From assembly GCA_009760855.2 (NCBI GenBank), contig WPIO01000006.1, positions 7,617,001 to 7,681,000 of the forward strand: a stretch of DNA of 64,000 bases, written 5' to 3'. The notes under the pieces were generated by a model. That model saw only the letters and a list, made by a program, of their open reading frames with translations, was not told where the DNA came from and did not search any database. The stretch is from Cristatella mucedo (taxonomy: Eukaryota > Bryozoa > Phylactolaemata > Cristatellidae). The first letter of the stretch is position 1. Each line of letters starts with the position of its first letter. Made by a program: the position numbers and the translations under genes. Shown here piece after piece: positions 54,606-64,000 of this stretch.

Positions 54606-54899
54606 ATTATTAATTAGAAGGAGGAGGGAGACCGCATCAATCGAGAAGGCACGTGTGCATTACTTGTCAGCAACTACACATGCAGGTAGCCGCAGCGGCG
54701 TGTGGCGGAACCAGAGGGGGCAGAGGCGCTTTTGCCCTATTGAAGGGCAGCGGCCTAGGCTGGCCTCTATTTCTACAAGGGGGTGCGACCTTCAAAATCG
54801 GCAGAGTTACGTTGTAATTCCACTCGATGAGCAACCACTAAGTTCGTGTGAATAAAAACTATAATTCTGCACGATAATTTTTCTTTATTGCTCGGATAA

Positions 54900-55060
54900 T
54901 CCTACCTGATTAAACAGCCTCTTTTTGTATAGCGACGGAAGAGCCTCTCTGGCTTTCACAACCGCTTGCAGTGGCGATAAAGAAACGAACCCACGATCTC
55001 GTGAACGAGTTCGTGAAAGCAACCGCCTTACCTAGTGTGCCATCACGGATAGCCCTGCCT
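54900..55060 (-). mobile_element. SINE type A, antisense
   Basis: Very close to the 45.8 kb copy (CACACTAGGTAAGGCGGTTG; ACAAAAAGAGGCTGTTTAAT) with a short deletion before the B box. Confidence 0.8.
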
Positions 55061-55739
55061 AGTTTTCTGATCTTACCCCTTCATACACAATTTTCATGTC
55101 TTGCTCCCTAGATAAAAATCCTGGCTCCGAGCTACTGGTCACTGCACATGTGCCCCGAGAACCGGTGCAAGCAGCTAAGACAAATGATGTCACCAGAGAT
55201 GCAGCAAATCATTTTAGCAAGTTTAAGTAGCAGCATTTAGAGCTAGTCTTCACAAAAGTAGGGCTTACAGAGCACCTTCAGACCGACCTTGTCCCAATCA
55301 CTCCCATCTACTCCTCAGAGGAGTAAGATGATGCAGCTTGTGGTGTAACCTTAGCGAGGTAACATCACGGAATGCTGTTCACTCAGGCAATAGTATGCTA
55401 AATGTTCTATACTTCAGTCTCAGTCGATGGCAGCTCTGATGACAACAGGGACAACAATCCCAGTCAGCACTCAATGTCAGCATCTATAGCTGTATGAAAA
55501 ATGGAGCCTCATCGGTACTGGCCCCCTTGCATAAACCTTACGGGGTTCACTTAATGACCTTCAGCTTTTCTCATGATTAATAGGCTTCAGCTTTTTTCAT
55601 CACGCGCACACGTGTGCGCGAACACACACGCACACACGCGCACGCGCACACACACACGCACGCGCACACACACGCACGCACACACGCACGCACGCACACA
55701 CGCACGCACACACGCACGCACATACACTCACAGACACAC
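55060..55739. other. Unassigned stretch and (CA/CG)n array
   Basis: No coding homology in 55060-55600; bases 55614-55739 are a CACG/CACA array beginning with the palindrome CGCGCACACGTGTGCGCG. Confidence 0.7.
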
Positions 55740-55890
55740 ACATATACATGGACTTGAGCCCCATGGCTTACGTAAAACGCCTGTAAGGCGTTTTTACATA
55801 AGCCAAGGGGCTTGGATCCACGAACTGGTCAACTGCATTCACCTTGACCTTGGTGGGGGACACCTTAATCACTGGCCCAAACCAGAGTAG
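55740..55890 (-). mobile_element. SINE type B with long hairpin, antisense
   Basis: GGCCAGTGATTAAGGTGTCC (A box) on the - strand. The 55752-55808 end folds into a stem of about 26 bp with loop TGTAA. Confidence 0.6.
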
Positions 55891-56244
55891 CCTGATCAAT
55901 TACCTCTGGCAAGGGTAAGGTCAGGCGGTGCCCCCCTTGCCTAACCGTGGCTACACCCCTTGGTGTACCAAAGCTAGCTAGCCACAATCTGCTGCCAGCA
56001 GGCTAGGAGGGAGGGGAAGCAGTCAGCAGCCCCAGCTCGGCTCGATTTGGGGGGATCTGTGGCTCAGCCATCATTCATCACTGAAAGACCCTAGAAGCTA
56101 GCTGGTGGCAGCACATCGATGTAAATATACACGAACGTGGTCTGGAAGGATACCTGCCCAGTGCAAGGTAGCCCCAGCTGGTTTATGGATGAGCTGGCGG
56201 TTTCGCTTTCGTGCCTCATACCTTCCAAAGCACGGCCTTGGAGG

Positions 56245-56301
56245 TAAGCAGGATCAACCAGCCCCAGTTAAATCGGTCGCGGATATATATATATATATAT
56301 A

Positions 56302-56336
<35 letters not shown>

Positions 56337-56358
56337 TCCGGCTGGTTGATCCTGCTTA
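56245..56358. repeat. 19-bp perfect inverted repeat around a (TA)n loop
   Basis: TAAGCAGGATCAACCAGCC at 56245-56263 and its exact complement at 56340-56358; the spacer is mostly (TA)n. A further (TA)n and (TG)n/(CA)n follow to 56488. Confidence 0.9.
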
Positions 56359-56360
56359 TA

Positions 56361-56401
<41 letters not shown>

Positions 56402-56434
56402 GTCAGTGTGTGTGTGTGTGTGTGTGTGTGTGCA

Positions 56435-56492
<58 letters not shown>

Positions 56493-57673
56493 GCATATTA
56501 ATATCACCACCCCACTTGAGAAGTCAGCACTCAGTATAAAGTCGCAGGTAGTGAATCAGAAAGGAGGGTTAGCTCATACATCTTTATCCGGGGATTCCAG
56601 CACCCAACAACTCTTGGGACTACGACATGCTGCCCTTTTCCTAAAACAAATCACAGCAGATGGGTGGTACCAGGCCATGGCACTTCTGCCTTTCGGTAGC
56701 ATCAAAAACCGCTGAGCAAACAGCTGCTATAAAATACACAGAATGCATGCTACAACAAACATGTGAAGGTGCACCACTCGTGTAGTCACTGAAGCTGAAG
56801 GGTGTGCCAACACCAGTTTCCAATAGAATGGAAAATGTAGCTGACATGAACAATAGTCACCTTCACCCAGACGATTCCAAATGAAGGTCGGGAGAATGTC
56901 CAGGAAAGATCAGTTGGCCATAGCTTGCACACGGTCCTAAGCAAGCAGGCACTCCTTTCAGATGTATGGCAAATTAGGCAAAACGCAGGCAAGTAACTCA
57001 ATATTAAATTATTAAATTTATACTGTCTTTCTTCTGTTTCACAACATGTGCTTTCTTTGCCAATGTGAACAGTCTTATATGTGCTTATACATGATACCAT
57101 TTTTCGTGCCATTCTCACAAATATGATGTGTTCTACAGTCGACTTGAAGTGCCTAGGAAGATATTTAGTACTGGTAGGGTGCTAGTTAAATGCTTTATTA
57201 GCAAATACTATAATTATTAGACTTACCAGTGTTGCTACAGGTCCCGGTCAGCGAAATTACGATTGTCAGTTCAAGGTCATAGCTAGTCACAGTCAAGGTC
57301 ATAGTTAAAACTGCTGAGCATCAGCCTAGTATTAAAAATGCCATCCAGCTGATTTACTATTCTGGCCAACTGACCAGCAGTATCACTTACGTGAACTTAC
57401 GACCTCGAACGAGGAAGCAAAGCAAGGCCGCCTGGCAAGAACCTCACCAAGCACTGCTAATGCTGGGCTGCTGCACCTTACCAACTAGAAAAGTCCAGAT
57501 GGATGCAGTACACCTAGGTAATTTGAGATGGATGTGGGCGCACATGCGGGGAACACACGCCGGCTTATGGATAGGCACATATTAGGCCCTAATGAGCTGC
57601 AGCAGGCTGCAGCTTCAATGGCTAGAGGGTGATGCCAAGGTACCTGGCCCGGAACAAACCTTGCCACCTCCCT

Positions 57674-57696
57674 CCCCCCCCCCCCCCCCCCCCCCC
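57674..57696. repeat. C23 homopolymer
   Basis: 23 consecutive C on the + strand. Confidence 0.9.
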
Positions 57697-58044
57697 GCCC
57701 ACCACGACCCCACCCCCTGCTAAACGAGGGCCTGCAGATACTATGGCAGCATCTGAATACCAGATTTGCTCCTCTGGCCATCCTTGGCCATCGGTGCACT
57801 TCGGGAAGCCGGTGGACACCAGGACAGAAAGCCAGACCAGGTGCCAACTCCGTGACAGAAGAAGTGTCCGGCTGCTTGGTGCATTGAGGGGTCTGGCATG
57901 CTGCAAATGAGGGCAGTCAACAGCTAGCAGCCCTGTAGCAACCACTGGCTACCTATCTAATTGCTTATCCAGCTGCAATGTCTGTCCCAGTCAGAAGCGC
58001 CTGAACCTACATCTGTCTTGTCGTGGCAAACGAAGGACACTTCC

Positions 58045-58254
58045 CTACCGGGTAGCTAGCTCCTTTCTCTGCCTGCTGGCAGCCTGATTGGACCTCTTCT
58101 TTCTTGTTCGAAGGGGGAGGGGGCAAACTAGTCGAGAACCTGACTTGCACACCAACACCAGCACAATACCCAACAGCCCCAGCATTCCAGCTGCTGCTGC
58201 AGCAGCAGCAGCAGATACCGGCTTAACAGCAGAGCCAGGATACCTCCTCAGCAC
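58045..58254 (-). CDS. Unidentified ORF with one hydrophobic segment
   Basis: ATG-less (TTG) frame of 69 codons: poly-Ala, AGMLGLLGIVLVLVCKSG (possible membrane segment) and a basic tail RTRKKRSNQAASRQRK. The Ala run is a GCA/GCT triplet array. It may be chance. Confidence 0.2.
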   Translation of the reverse strand: MLRRYPGSAVKPVSAAAAAAAAGMLGLLGIVLVLVCKSGSRLVCPLPLRTRKKRSNQAASRQRKELATR

Positions 58255-58439
58255 GAGAGAAAGGAAGAACCGGCCGAGTGGTCCAAGATCTGGATTGTGA
58301 TCAACATTGGTGCCATGATTGCGAAGATCCAGCTTAGTAATAAGGAGCAGCTACACAGAAGCAGCAGCCATTCCAGCAGCCATCACCAGGAGGAGGATTA
58401 CCTGCACGAGGGAAGGCCTCGTCTGATTAACGATCCTTC

Positions 58440-58697
58440 TTATTGTTGCTCGAAGGTACACTTCCAGGTACAGGCCGGAGCACTCTTCACAACCACCAGC
58501 TTAGGGTCAAGTGCTGTCACCGATGGCATCCCCAGGTCACCGGCACCTTGCTGCCGGTGCACGGTGAGCCGTGTCAGCACGGCTTCGGATTGTCCCTCTC
58601 GGGTCACCAAGTCACCGAGCTCCCATTGTTGCTTCATTGTTGTGCAAAAGAGTGAAAGAGTGAACCATGGTGGGTGGAAAGGTCGGCCAACGGTCAT
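58440..58697 (-). CDS. Unidentified ORF
   Basis: 85 codons with even composition: WELGDLVTREGQSEAVLTRL, TVHRQQGAGDLGMPSVTALD, PKLVVVKSAPACTWKCTF. No family recognised. It lies upstream of the ASK-like kinase exons on the same strand but matches no ASK segment I know. Confidence 0.25.
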   Translation of the reverse strand: MTVGRPFHPPWFTLSLFCTTMKQQWELGDLVTREGQSEAVLTRLTVHRQQGAGDLGMPSVTALDPKLVVVKSAPACTWKCTFEQQ

Positions 58698-59425
58698 CTA
58701 CCCAATGCCCTTCGCCCAGTCAACGTCACAAAGAGCCTGCCAGTCATTCTCGGTAGCTAGCAGCTAATTGATTCAGAAAAAACGATGGTTGTGGAATTGG
58801 CAGGCTTTTTGCCCATCTACAGGCTGGCACTCTGGAGACCCGTCTAGCTGGCAGCACAAAGACTCCGAAATGCCAACGGCCTCGAAATGCTTGCAGGTCA
58901 ACACCAACCTCAGAGCTTCTGTACCAGTGACGTTCCGTGATTAACACATGCTGCCCAACTGCTCATATTACAGCCATTTTTCTAGCTATTCTTGCGAGGC
59001 AAACTTTGGAAGAAAGGGAGGCTGGCTCTTCCGTTCGCAAACAAAGAGCTGGGATGGGAAGAGGCAACATGAGGACCTGGGCACAGGGGTGGGTGCGGGT
59101 CGGAATGCGAGTTTTACAGGGTGCGCAGAATCTTTTCGAGATCTTTCTAGAGCTGCTGCACAGGTGGAGCAGACAAAACTTACACCCATCACTATCCAGC
59201 CAGCCAGCCGGCAATACCACCATGTCACCAACACAAGTAGCAACTAGTCAGGTCAGGAGGACGAGACATCAATGAAGCATTCAGGAGTAAGCAGTTGGCA
59301 TGCACATCTACTTTTCAGCCAAGATGTACGATCAGCAGCCAGCCGAGCAGGCATCAAGTAATGCCAGCCACCGCAGTGTTGCCTACACACACGCACGCAC
59401 GCACGCACACACACACACATGTATA

Positions 59426-59460
<35 letters not shown>

Positions 59461-59462
<2 letters not shown>

Positions 59463-59862
59463 CACTGTTTGCTGGCCTACCGGCATGTGCAATCAGGCGT
59501 TTACAGCTGGTGCAAAACACTGCAGCTAGACTTGTCTGTCGTGACCATCGAAGCTGCCACATCACACCACTGGTCGTCCACCTGCACTGGCTCCCAGTCA
59601 ACCAACACATTGAATTCAAGGTTTTGCCACTCCCTTTCATGGCTCTTGATTCTTTGGCTCCAGCCTTCCTATCAGATCTACTTCCTCACCAGGCTAAGCA
59701 TCGTACCACCTGCTTTTCGGAATCCAACAGCTTACCAATACCTCGTACAAACCTCAAATCCTTTGGAGACCGTGCCTTTAGTTCGTAATAATGATATTAA
59801 TAATAATGCACTTGATAAAGCAGCCTCAGAGAACTCAATCTCTTTCTAGGCCGCTTTCTTTC
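59461..59862 (+). mobile_element. LINE-A fragments joined head-to-head
   Basis: 59461-59786 (+) encodes LFAGLPACAIRRLQLVQNTA through SLPIPRTNLKSFGDRAFSS and stops abruptly. 59787-59862 is a LINE-A tail on the opposite strand (AAT units, CACTTGATAAAGCAGCCTCA). Confidence 0.8.
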
Positions 59863-59874
59863 GCTTTACCCCGA

Positions 59875-60055
59875 GGTATATGTTAAGCACCTGAATAGAG
59901 ATTAAGTTCTCTTGGGACACTAAACAAATGAATTATATCTATCTCCAGGCTTTGGGAGCATACGAGCGAAAGCCACTTAGGCTGTGAGTGCACTATTCAC
60001 AACTCTCCTTCATAATACCCACATAGTCTTTATGGCTTTGTGGAGTTTCAGAAGG
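59875..60055 (+). mobile_element. SINE-B tail followed by LINE-B tail
   Basis: AAGCACCTGAATAGAGATTA...ACACTAAACAAATGAATTAT (type-B tail), then CACTTAGGCTGTGAGTGCAC to CCACATAGTCTTTATGGC (LINE-B end). Confidence 0.6.
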
Positions 60056-60059
60056 AGAT

Positions 60060-60360
60060 AAATTACATTACATACGTCAAGATGGGATGTCACAAATGCA
60101 TGGACCAATTTAGATGTGGTACCCCTGTCTAAACAAGCCGAAATTTTAGCAATGTCGTGTAGTTGAAAGTAGGTAGACTTGACTGTGGAGCTGATGTGGT
60201 CGTCTAATGAAATGTCACTTTTGATCATGGCACCTAGATTTCGTTCAGATTCAACAGGAAATATGCTGGTAGAGCCGATTTTGAGCACTAGCCTTTCCAA
60301 TTTCCGAACCGCACTCGGTTTTCCCATTTCTAGCAGTTGGTTTTATAGTCATTCAATTTA
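60060..60360 (-). mobile_element. LINE-A reverse-transcriptase fragment, antisense
   Basis: Encodes VRKLERLVLKIGSTSIFPVE, SERNLGAMIKSDISLDDHIS and KLVHAFVTSHLDVCN, overlapping the 11.07 kb ORF. Confidence 0.8.
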
Positions 60361-61401
60361 AGAAAGCTATATTTTATTGCCAAATGCGAGTGGTGGCAAT
60401 AGCCGTTAATGCTCCTCTGCTCCTACACAAATGAGATTTTTATCAATATAATATAATTATATACACATTACAATTATACATATTACAATATAATATAATT
60501 ATATAATTATAATAAAAATTATAAATATTAATAATATAACTATATTTATAATATATTATAATTATAATATATAATTATAATTGTGATATATTAAAGCTAA
60601 AACAGATTTTTTTAAGTTTTAACCCTAACGCCCAGAACTGAAATGAGAGTGGCTACTCTTTCTAAATGCATCAAACTCTCTTCAGGCAGAAGTGGCCATA
60701 GAAAATGTTTATTCTAAAAAGCTACACACGAGTCTGTCACAACCAACATTGGAAGAGGCAGGGTTTTCCTGGGGGGGGGGCCAAGATATGCAAATTATAA
60801 TGCTAGGGGCAACGAAGACCCGCAAGATGTTCCTGCAGGCGAAAAACTAATAAAAACAAATCTAGGGCAAAACCATGTGGGTTATTCCACAGGAACTCGG
60901 CGGTCGCTCATCAAATACCAGAGACATAAAATTTCGTCTTTGACGGTCGGGGGGGGGGAGGGAGGGAGGGAGGGAGGGGGCAGGGCGTAAGAAAAGGGGG
61001 CATCGGCTCGTGTCTCTGCCCCACTGTAAGTGAGTGGAATGGGTGCAGGTGCACCATCGCCCTGCTTGTCTTTCCTTTTCCCTGGTTCTGCCTACTACTT
61101 TTCAGCATTTGTAAAGTGCCCAGAAAGAGATTTACTTCTCTTAGGGTGCTACCAAAGTGTCATATTCTTCTTATAGTTGCTGTTATTACTATTATTACTG
61201 TTACGGCTCTCATCTTTGCTTTCAGAGGCAGTAGTTCAACTTCCAAGCCCTAGACTTAAACCACGCACACTCATCGTTTCGTCGAAGGCTACACCAGCCA
61301 GCCCCATGAGAGATGCTGAGCGCTCCATACATCCGACTAAACGGTTCAGCCAAATATTTCTCCATAGCATGTTAAATATTTTTATGTCTTTCTGGGGACC
61401 C

Positions 61402-62025
61402 TCAGTGTATGTCTTCGTCATTTTGTAGAGGCAGAAGATCCTGCCCAAGGACGCACAGACGCCCGAACGCCTGCTGTTGTTGACCACAAGCAAGCAGCCA
61501 GGAGCATGCGAAGCAGCATGCTACAGCATAGAACCGTGCTCGCTTGCGCCAGGGGGCGGTGTAGCGCTGCTCGGGTGTGGATGTGGCAGAGGAGGACAGT
61601 GAGTGCAGCACACCCATGGCAGCTGAGCAGAAAAGCTGATGTTGTGCACATGTAGTCGACGGCTGAATGTCACTTCCAGACGGGCACATTTCGTGGCAGA
61701 AACTACTCGATGAAGAAACCTTCGCAAGAGCCAACCAGGAAGAGGAGCCTTGGTCATGTGCATTAGTTACACGACCGTCATGGTGGCTATCCTTGCGCTG
61801 CCTGCGTTGCACACGTAGCACAGGGGGATTAAGAAACCAGACAAGTGCAGGAATAAAAGCAGCTCCAAGTGTAGCCGCGATGACGAGATAAGCAAAAGAC
61901 CGATCGGCAAATGGAGGCCTCTGAGGTACCCAGATCGCTAGATGGCATGCACATTGACTGCCACCTGCCGACGTCCACGCTCCGACCGACCTCAACAAAG
62001 TCAAACCACAATGAAAGATAAACAT
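61402..62025 (-). CDS. Unidentified 207-codon ORF, possible single-pass membrane protein
   Basis: ATG-initiated frame. One hydrophobic segment at about residues 44-66 (FAYLVIAATLGAAFIPALVW) followed by NPPVLRVQRRQRK, basic as expected for a cytoplasmic flank, then a Ser/Cys/Gln-rich tail. No signal peptide is clear and no family is recognised. It could be an exon of an unannotated gene in the large ASK-like 5' intron. Confidence 0.3.
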   Translation of the reverse strand: MFIFHCGLTLLRSVGAWTSAGGSQCACHLAIWVPQRPPFADRSFAYLVIAATLGAAFIPALVWFLNPPVLRVQRRQRKDSHHDGRVTNAHDQGSSSWLALAKVSSSSSFCHEMCPSGSDIQPSTTCAQHQLFCSAAMGVLHSLSSSATSTPEQRYTAPWRKRARFYAVACCFACSWLLACGQQQQAFGRLCVLGQDLLPLQNDEDIH

Positions 62026-62059
62026 GATGAGACGGTCAAAAAGCAGTAAATGCTAGCCG

Positions 62060-62118
62060 GTATGAATATAATGCACTTGATAATAATAATGCACTTGATA
62101 AAGTGCCCTCAGAGAACT

Positions 62119-62189
<71 letters not shown>

Positions 62190-62830
62190 CGCTTTACATT
62201 TGCTGCAAAGGGAAATGCGATTGAATGGTGAGTAAAATCATGCTTGATAAACAACATGAATAACATGGTTAGAGGTGACATGCACAGGGTCAGCATGCAA
62301 ATGTGGTTAGTGGCTGCATGCACAGTGTCAGCACGCATAAGCACATGATGGACGAATCACAGGTACCCACTAAATGCTGTCCTAAATAGGTGTGTTTTTA
62401 AATGTGGTCAAGTCAGGGGATGTTCTGAAACAAGTCAGGAGGGAGTTCCAGGCTTTGGGAGCATATGAGCTAAATGCACGGTCTCCAAAGGATTTGAGGT
62501 TTGTACGAGGTATTGGTAAGCTGTTGGATTCCGAAAAGCGAGTGGTACTATGCTTGGCGTGGTGGGGGAGTATATCTGAGAGATAGGCTGAAGCCAAAGA
62601 ATGAAGTGACCTAAAAGTGAGCGACAGAACCTTGAAGTCGATCTGTTGCTTGACTGGGAGCCAGTGCAGGTCGGCGAGAAGTGGTGTGATGAGGCAACTG
62701 CGATGCTCACGACAGACAAGCCTAGCTGTGGAGGTTTGCACCAGCGCCTGATTGCACATGCCGGTAGGCCAGCAAGCAGTGAGTTACAGAAGTCATGACG
62801 GGATGTCACAAAATATGCTCATGCTTGCTG
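62060..62830 (-). mobile_element. LINE-A copy with (TC)n expanded inside its tail
   Basis: RT codons at 62435-62809 (CREHRSCLITPLLADLHWLP, SLASAYLSDILPHHAKHSTT, KAWNSLLTCF) and the noncoding 3' end. In the tail hairpin the usual CTCTTTCTAGG is replaced by about 33 TC units (62122-62187). Confidence 0.85.
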
Positions 62831-63576
62831 AACTCCATGAATGGGACTTTTTAAGTAGCGTCAGCAGTCTGTCACATGTGCTGATTGATGTCAAGAAGCA
62901 TATGGAAAACAATGCCAAGGCTGCCACTGCCCCTGGGAAGAGCAGGTGGCAGTGGGACACCCAAGACTACGATTGTAACTACCGAGCCAATCAGAGAGGC
63001 ATCCAGGACCATCATGCAGCATTGTGAGGATCCGTAAATCAATCAAGAGTTACCACTCTTCACAGACCTCATCCTCATTAGTGAGCATAACTGACTGTTG
63101 AATGCATTTATCGATTGCATTTACTGGCAGCACATAAGGGAGCAGCCCATAATCGAGCAGCATGAAAGCAGTGTTACCTAATGCATATAATGCGATTCCA
63201 ATACTGTTAGAGTACCCAGACACCGTTCGTTAAACCTGGTTTTAAACATGGCATTTTTTTGCAATTGCTCCTTGCATGAAGCAAATATCCCTGGTTAAAT
63301 CGTGGCGGACAACGTCGACTGCTGTCTCAAACAAGGCGATCACACTGATGGCATGCTCGGTTGCATTTTAAGTGCATGCTAACAGCATCTTTTTACTGAG
63401 ACTGCATGTGCGTGCCTACGCACGTGCGTGACACGGCAAATTTATCCTCAATCGTGTGCAGGCAGCAGCTGCAGCACAGTTAACCTCTTTCTGTCTATCT
63501 CCTTGTCTCTCACTCACATCCCTGTCTCTTACAAACCCTTTCTTGTATCATCCTCTCTCTATATACGTATACATGA

Positions 63577-63581
<5 letters not shown>

Positions 63582-63666
<85 letters not shown>
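63582..63666. repeat. (TC)n microsatellite
   Basis: About 42 TC units on the + strand. Confidence 0.95.
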
Positions 63667-63670
<4 letters not shown>

Positions 63671-64000
63671 TATCCACGCTCTCACACTTCCCGTCCCCTC
63701 TCTCTGTCTCTCACTCCACACACGTACATTCACGGTACCCACAAACGTGCTTGCATTCACTGTTATGCCAGCACACTACTAGCATCGGTAGCAGTGCGCG
63801 AGCAGTAAGCAGTATTCGGTATGCTTGCACCAGCACGGATACATTTTGTCAAACTATCAATTAAGCTGCATCACGACAGTAAGCTTACCATGCTGACGAA
63901 GCTATGCCCTCCCTCTGACCTACAGGGATGACCTCTGGGTAGAGAGGATCTTTCTCAGCTTGCTCAGCGGCAGCACTGATAGATGAGCAGCAGCAGCTTC

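Larger units (their letters stand above)
52379..64000 (-). other. Upstream part of the ASK-like gene: probable giant intron
   Basis: No kinase N-lobe, HRD or DFG coding signal could be found on the - strand. The region contains the LINE-A/B and SINE copies listed, microsatellites (55.6, 56.3, 59.4, 62.1 and 63.6 kb) and a few unassigned ORFs. Bases 60.45-61.1 kb are very AT-rich at first; 62.83-63.57 kb shows nothing firm apart from a short + strand ORF ending at 63027. Beyond 63.67 kb the sequence is unassigned to the window edge. Confidence 0.55.

Noticed and set aside
56340-56358. GGCTGGTTGATCCTGC, like the 5' start of 18S rRNA
   Set aside because: The match stops after about 16 bases and is followed by (TA)n; it is one arm of an inverted repeat, not an rRNA gene.
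58440-58697. VHR in this ORF as the ASK catalytic loop
   Set aside because: The following residues (QQGAGD) lack the catalytic Asp-x-Lys, and no DFG follows; the resemblance is chance.

Overview
The window is metazoan nuclear DNA. It has spliced genes with GT-AG introns, many di-, tri- and tetranucleotide microsatellites, truncated L2/CR1-like LINEs, tRNA-headed SINEs and a Tc1/mariner relic. Exons are GC-rich and the introns are full of repeats. The two identifiable genes are animal MAP3 kinases of the TAK1 and ASK families. The phylum cannot be fixed from the sequence alone; a non-vertebrate animal is most likely.

Left part (+ strand, about 0.5-19.1 kb): a complete MAP3K7 (TAK1) gene. I could assemble 15 coding exons (539-604, 740-919, 1143-1188, 1690-1825, 2629-2753, 3367-3495, 4065-4122, 4755-4864, 5012-5259, 6244-6598, 6983-7207, 8174-8623, 8791-8947, 14427-14520, 18384-18458) whose splice phases all agree. 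They give 2,454 nt, or 817 codons plus stop. The kinase domain (exons 2-8) has every catalytic residue and the TAK1 activation-loop threonines. A long low-complexity linker (exons 9-12) follows, then the C-terminal coiled coil that binds TAB2/TAB3 in other animals (exons 13-15). The last two introns (5.5 and 3.9 kb) are long because of LINE, SINE and Tc1 debris.

Middle (about 19.1-28.2 kb): a convergent intergenic region. It holds a 560-bp (CA)n block, several SINEs, a GC-rich segment and AT-rich sequence without recognisable genes.

Right part (- strand, 52.4 down to about 28.3 kb): the 3' half of a MAP3K5/MAP3K15 (ASK) gene. It runs from kinase subdomain VIII (APE motif) through the C-lobe, a basic/serine-rich linker, the ASK-specific helical region, a coiled coil and the C-terminal SAM-like domain. 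Twelve to fourteen exons are recognisable and most neighbouring phases match. The kinase N-lobe and the whole N-terminal half are not visible and should lie beyond position 64000. The stretch 52.4-64 kb therefore looks like a very large intron full of LINE copies and microsatellites, with a few unassigned ORFs.

The two genes are tail-to-tail. TAK1 and ASK1 are both MAP3Ks upstream of the MKK/JNK/p38 cascades, so the window is a small convergent cluster of stress and innate-immunity kinases. The other notable content is repeat biology: two LINE lineages, SINEs whose tails copy the LINE 3' hairpin, nested and inverted insertions, a (TC)n array that grew inside a LINE tail, and several long DNA palindromes.
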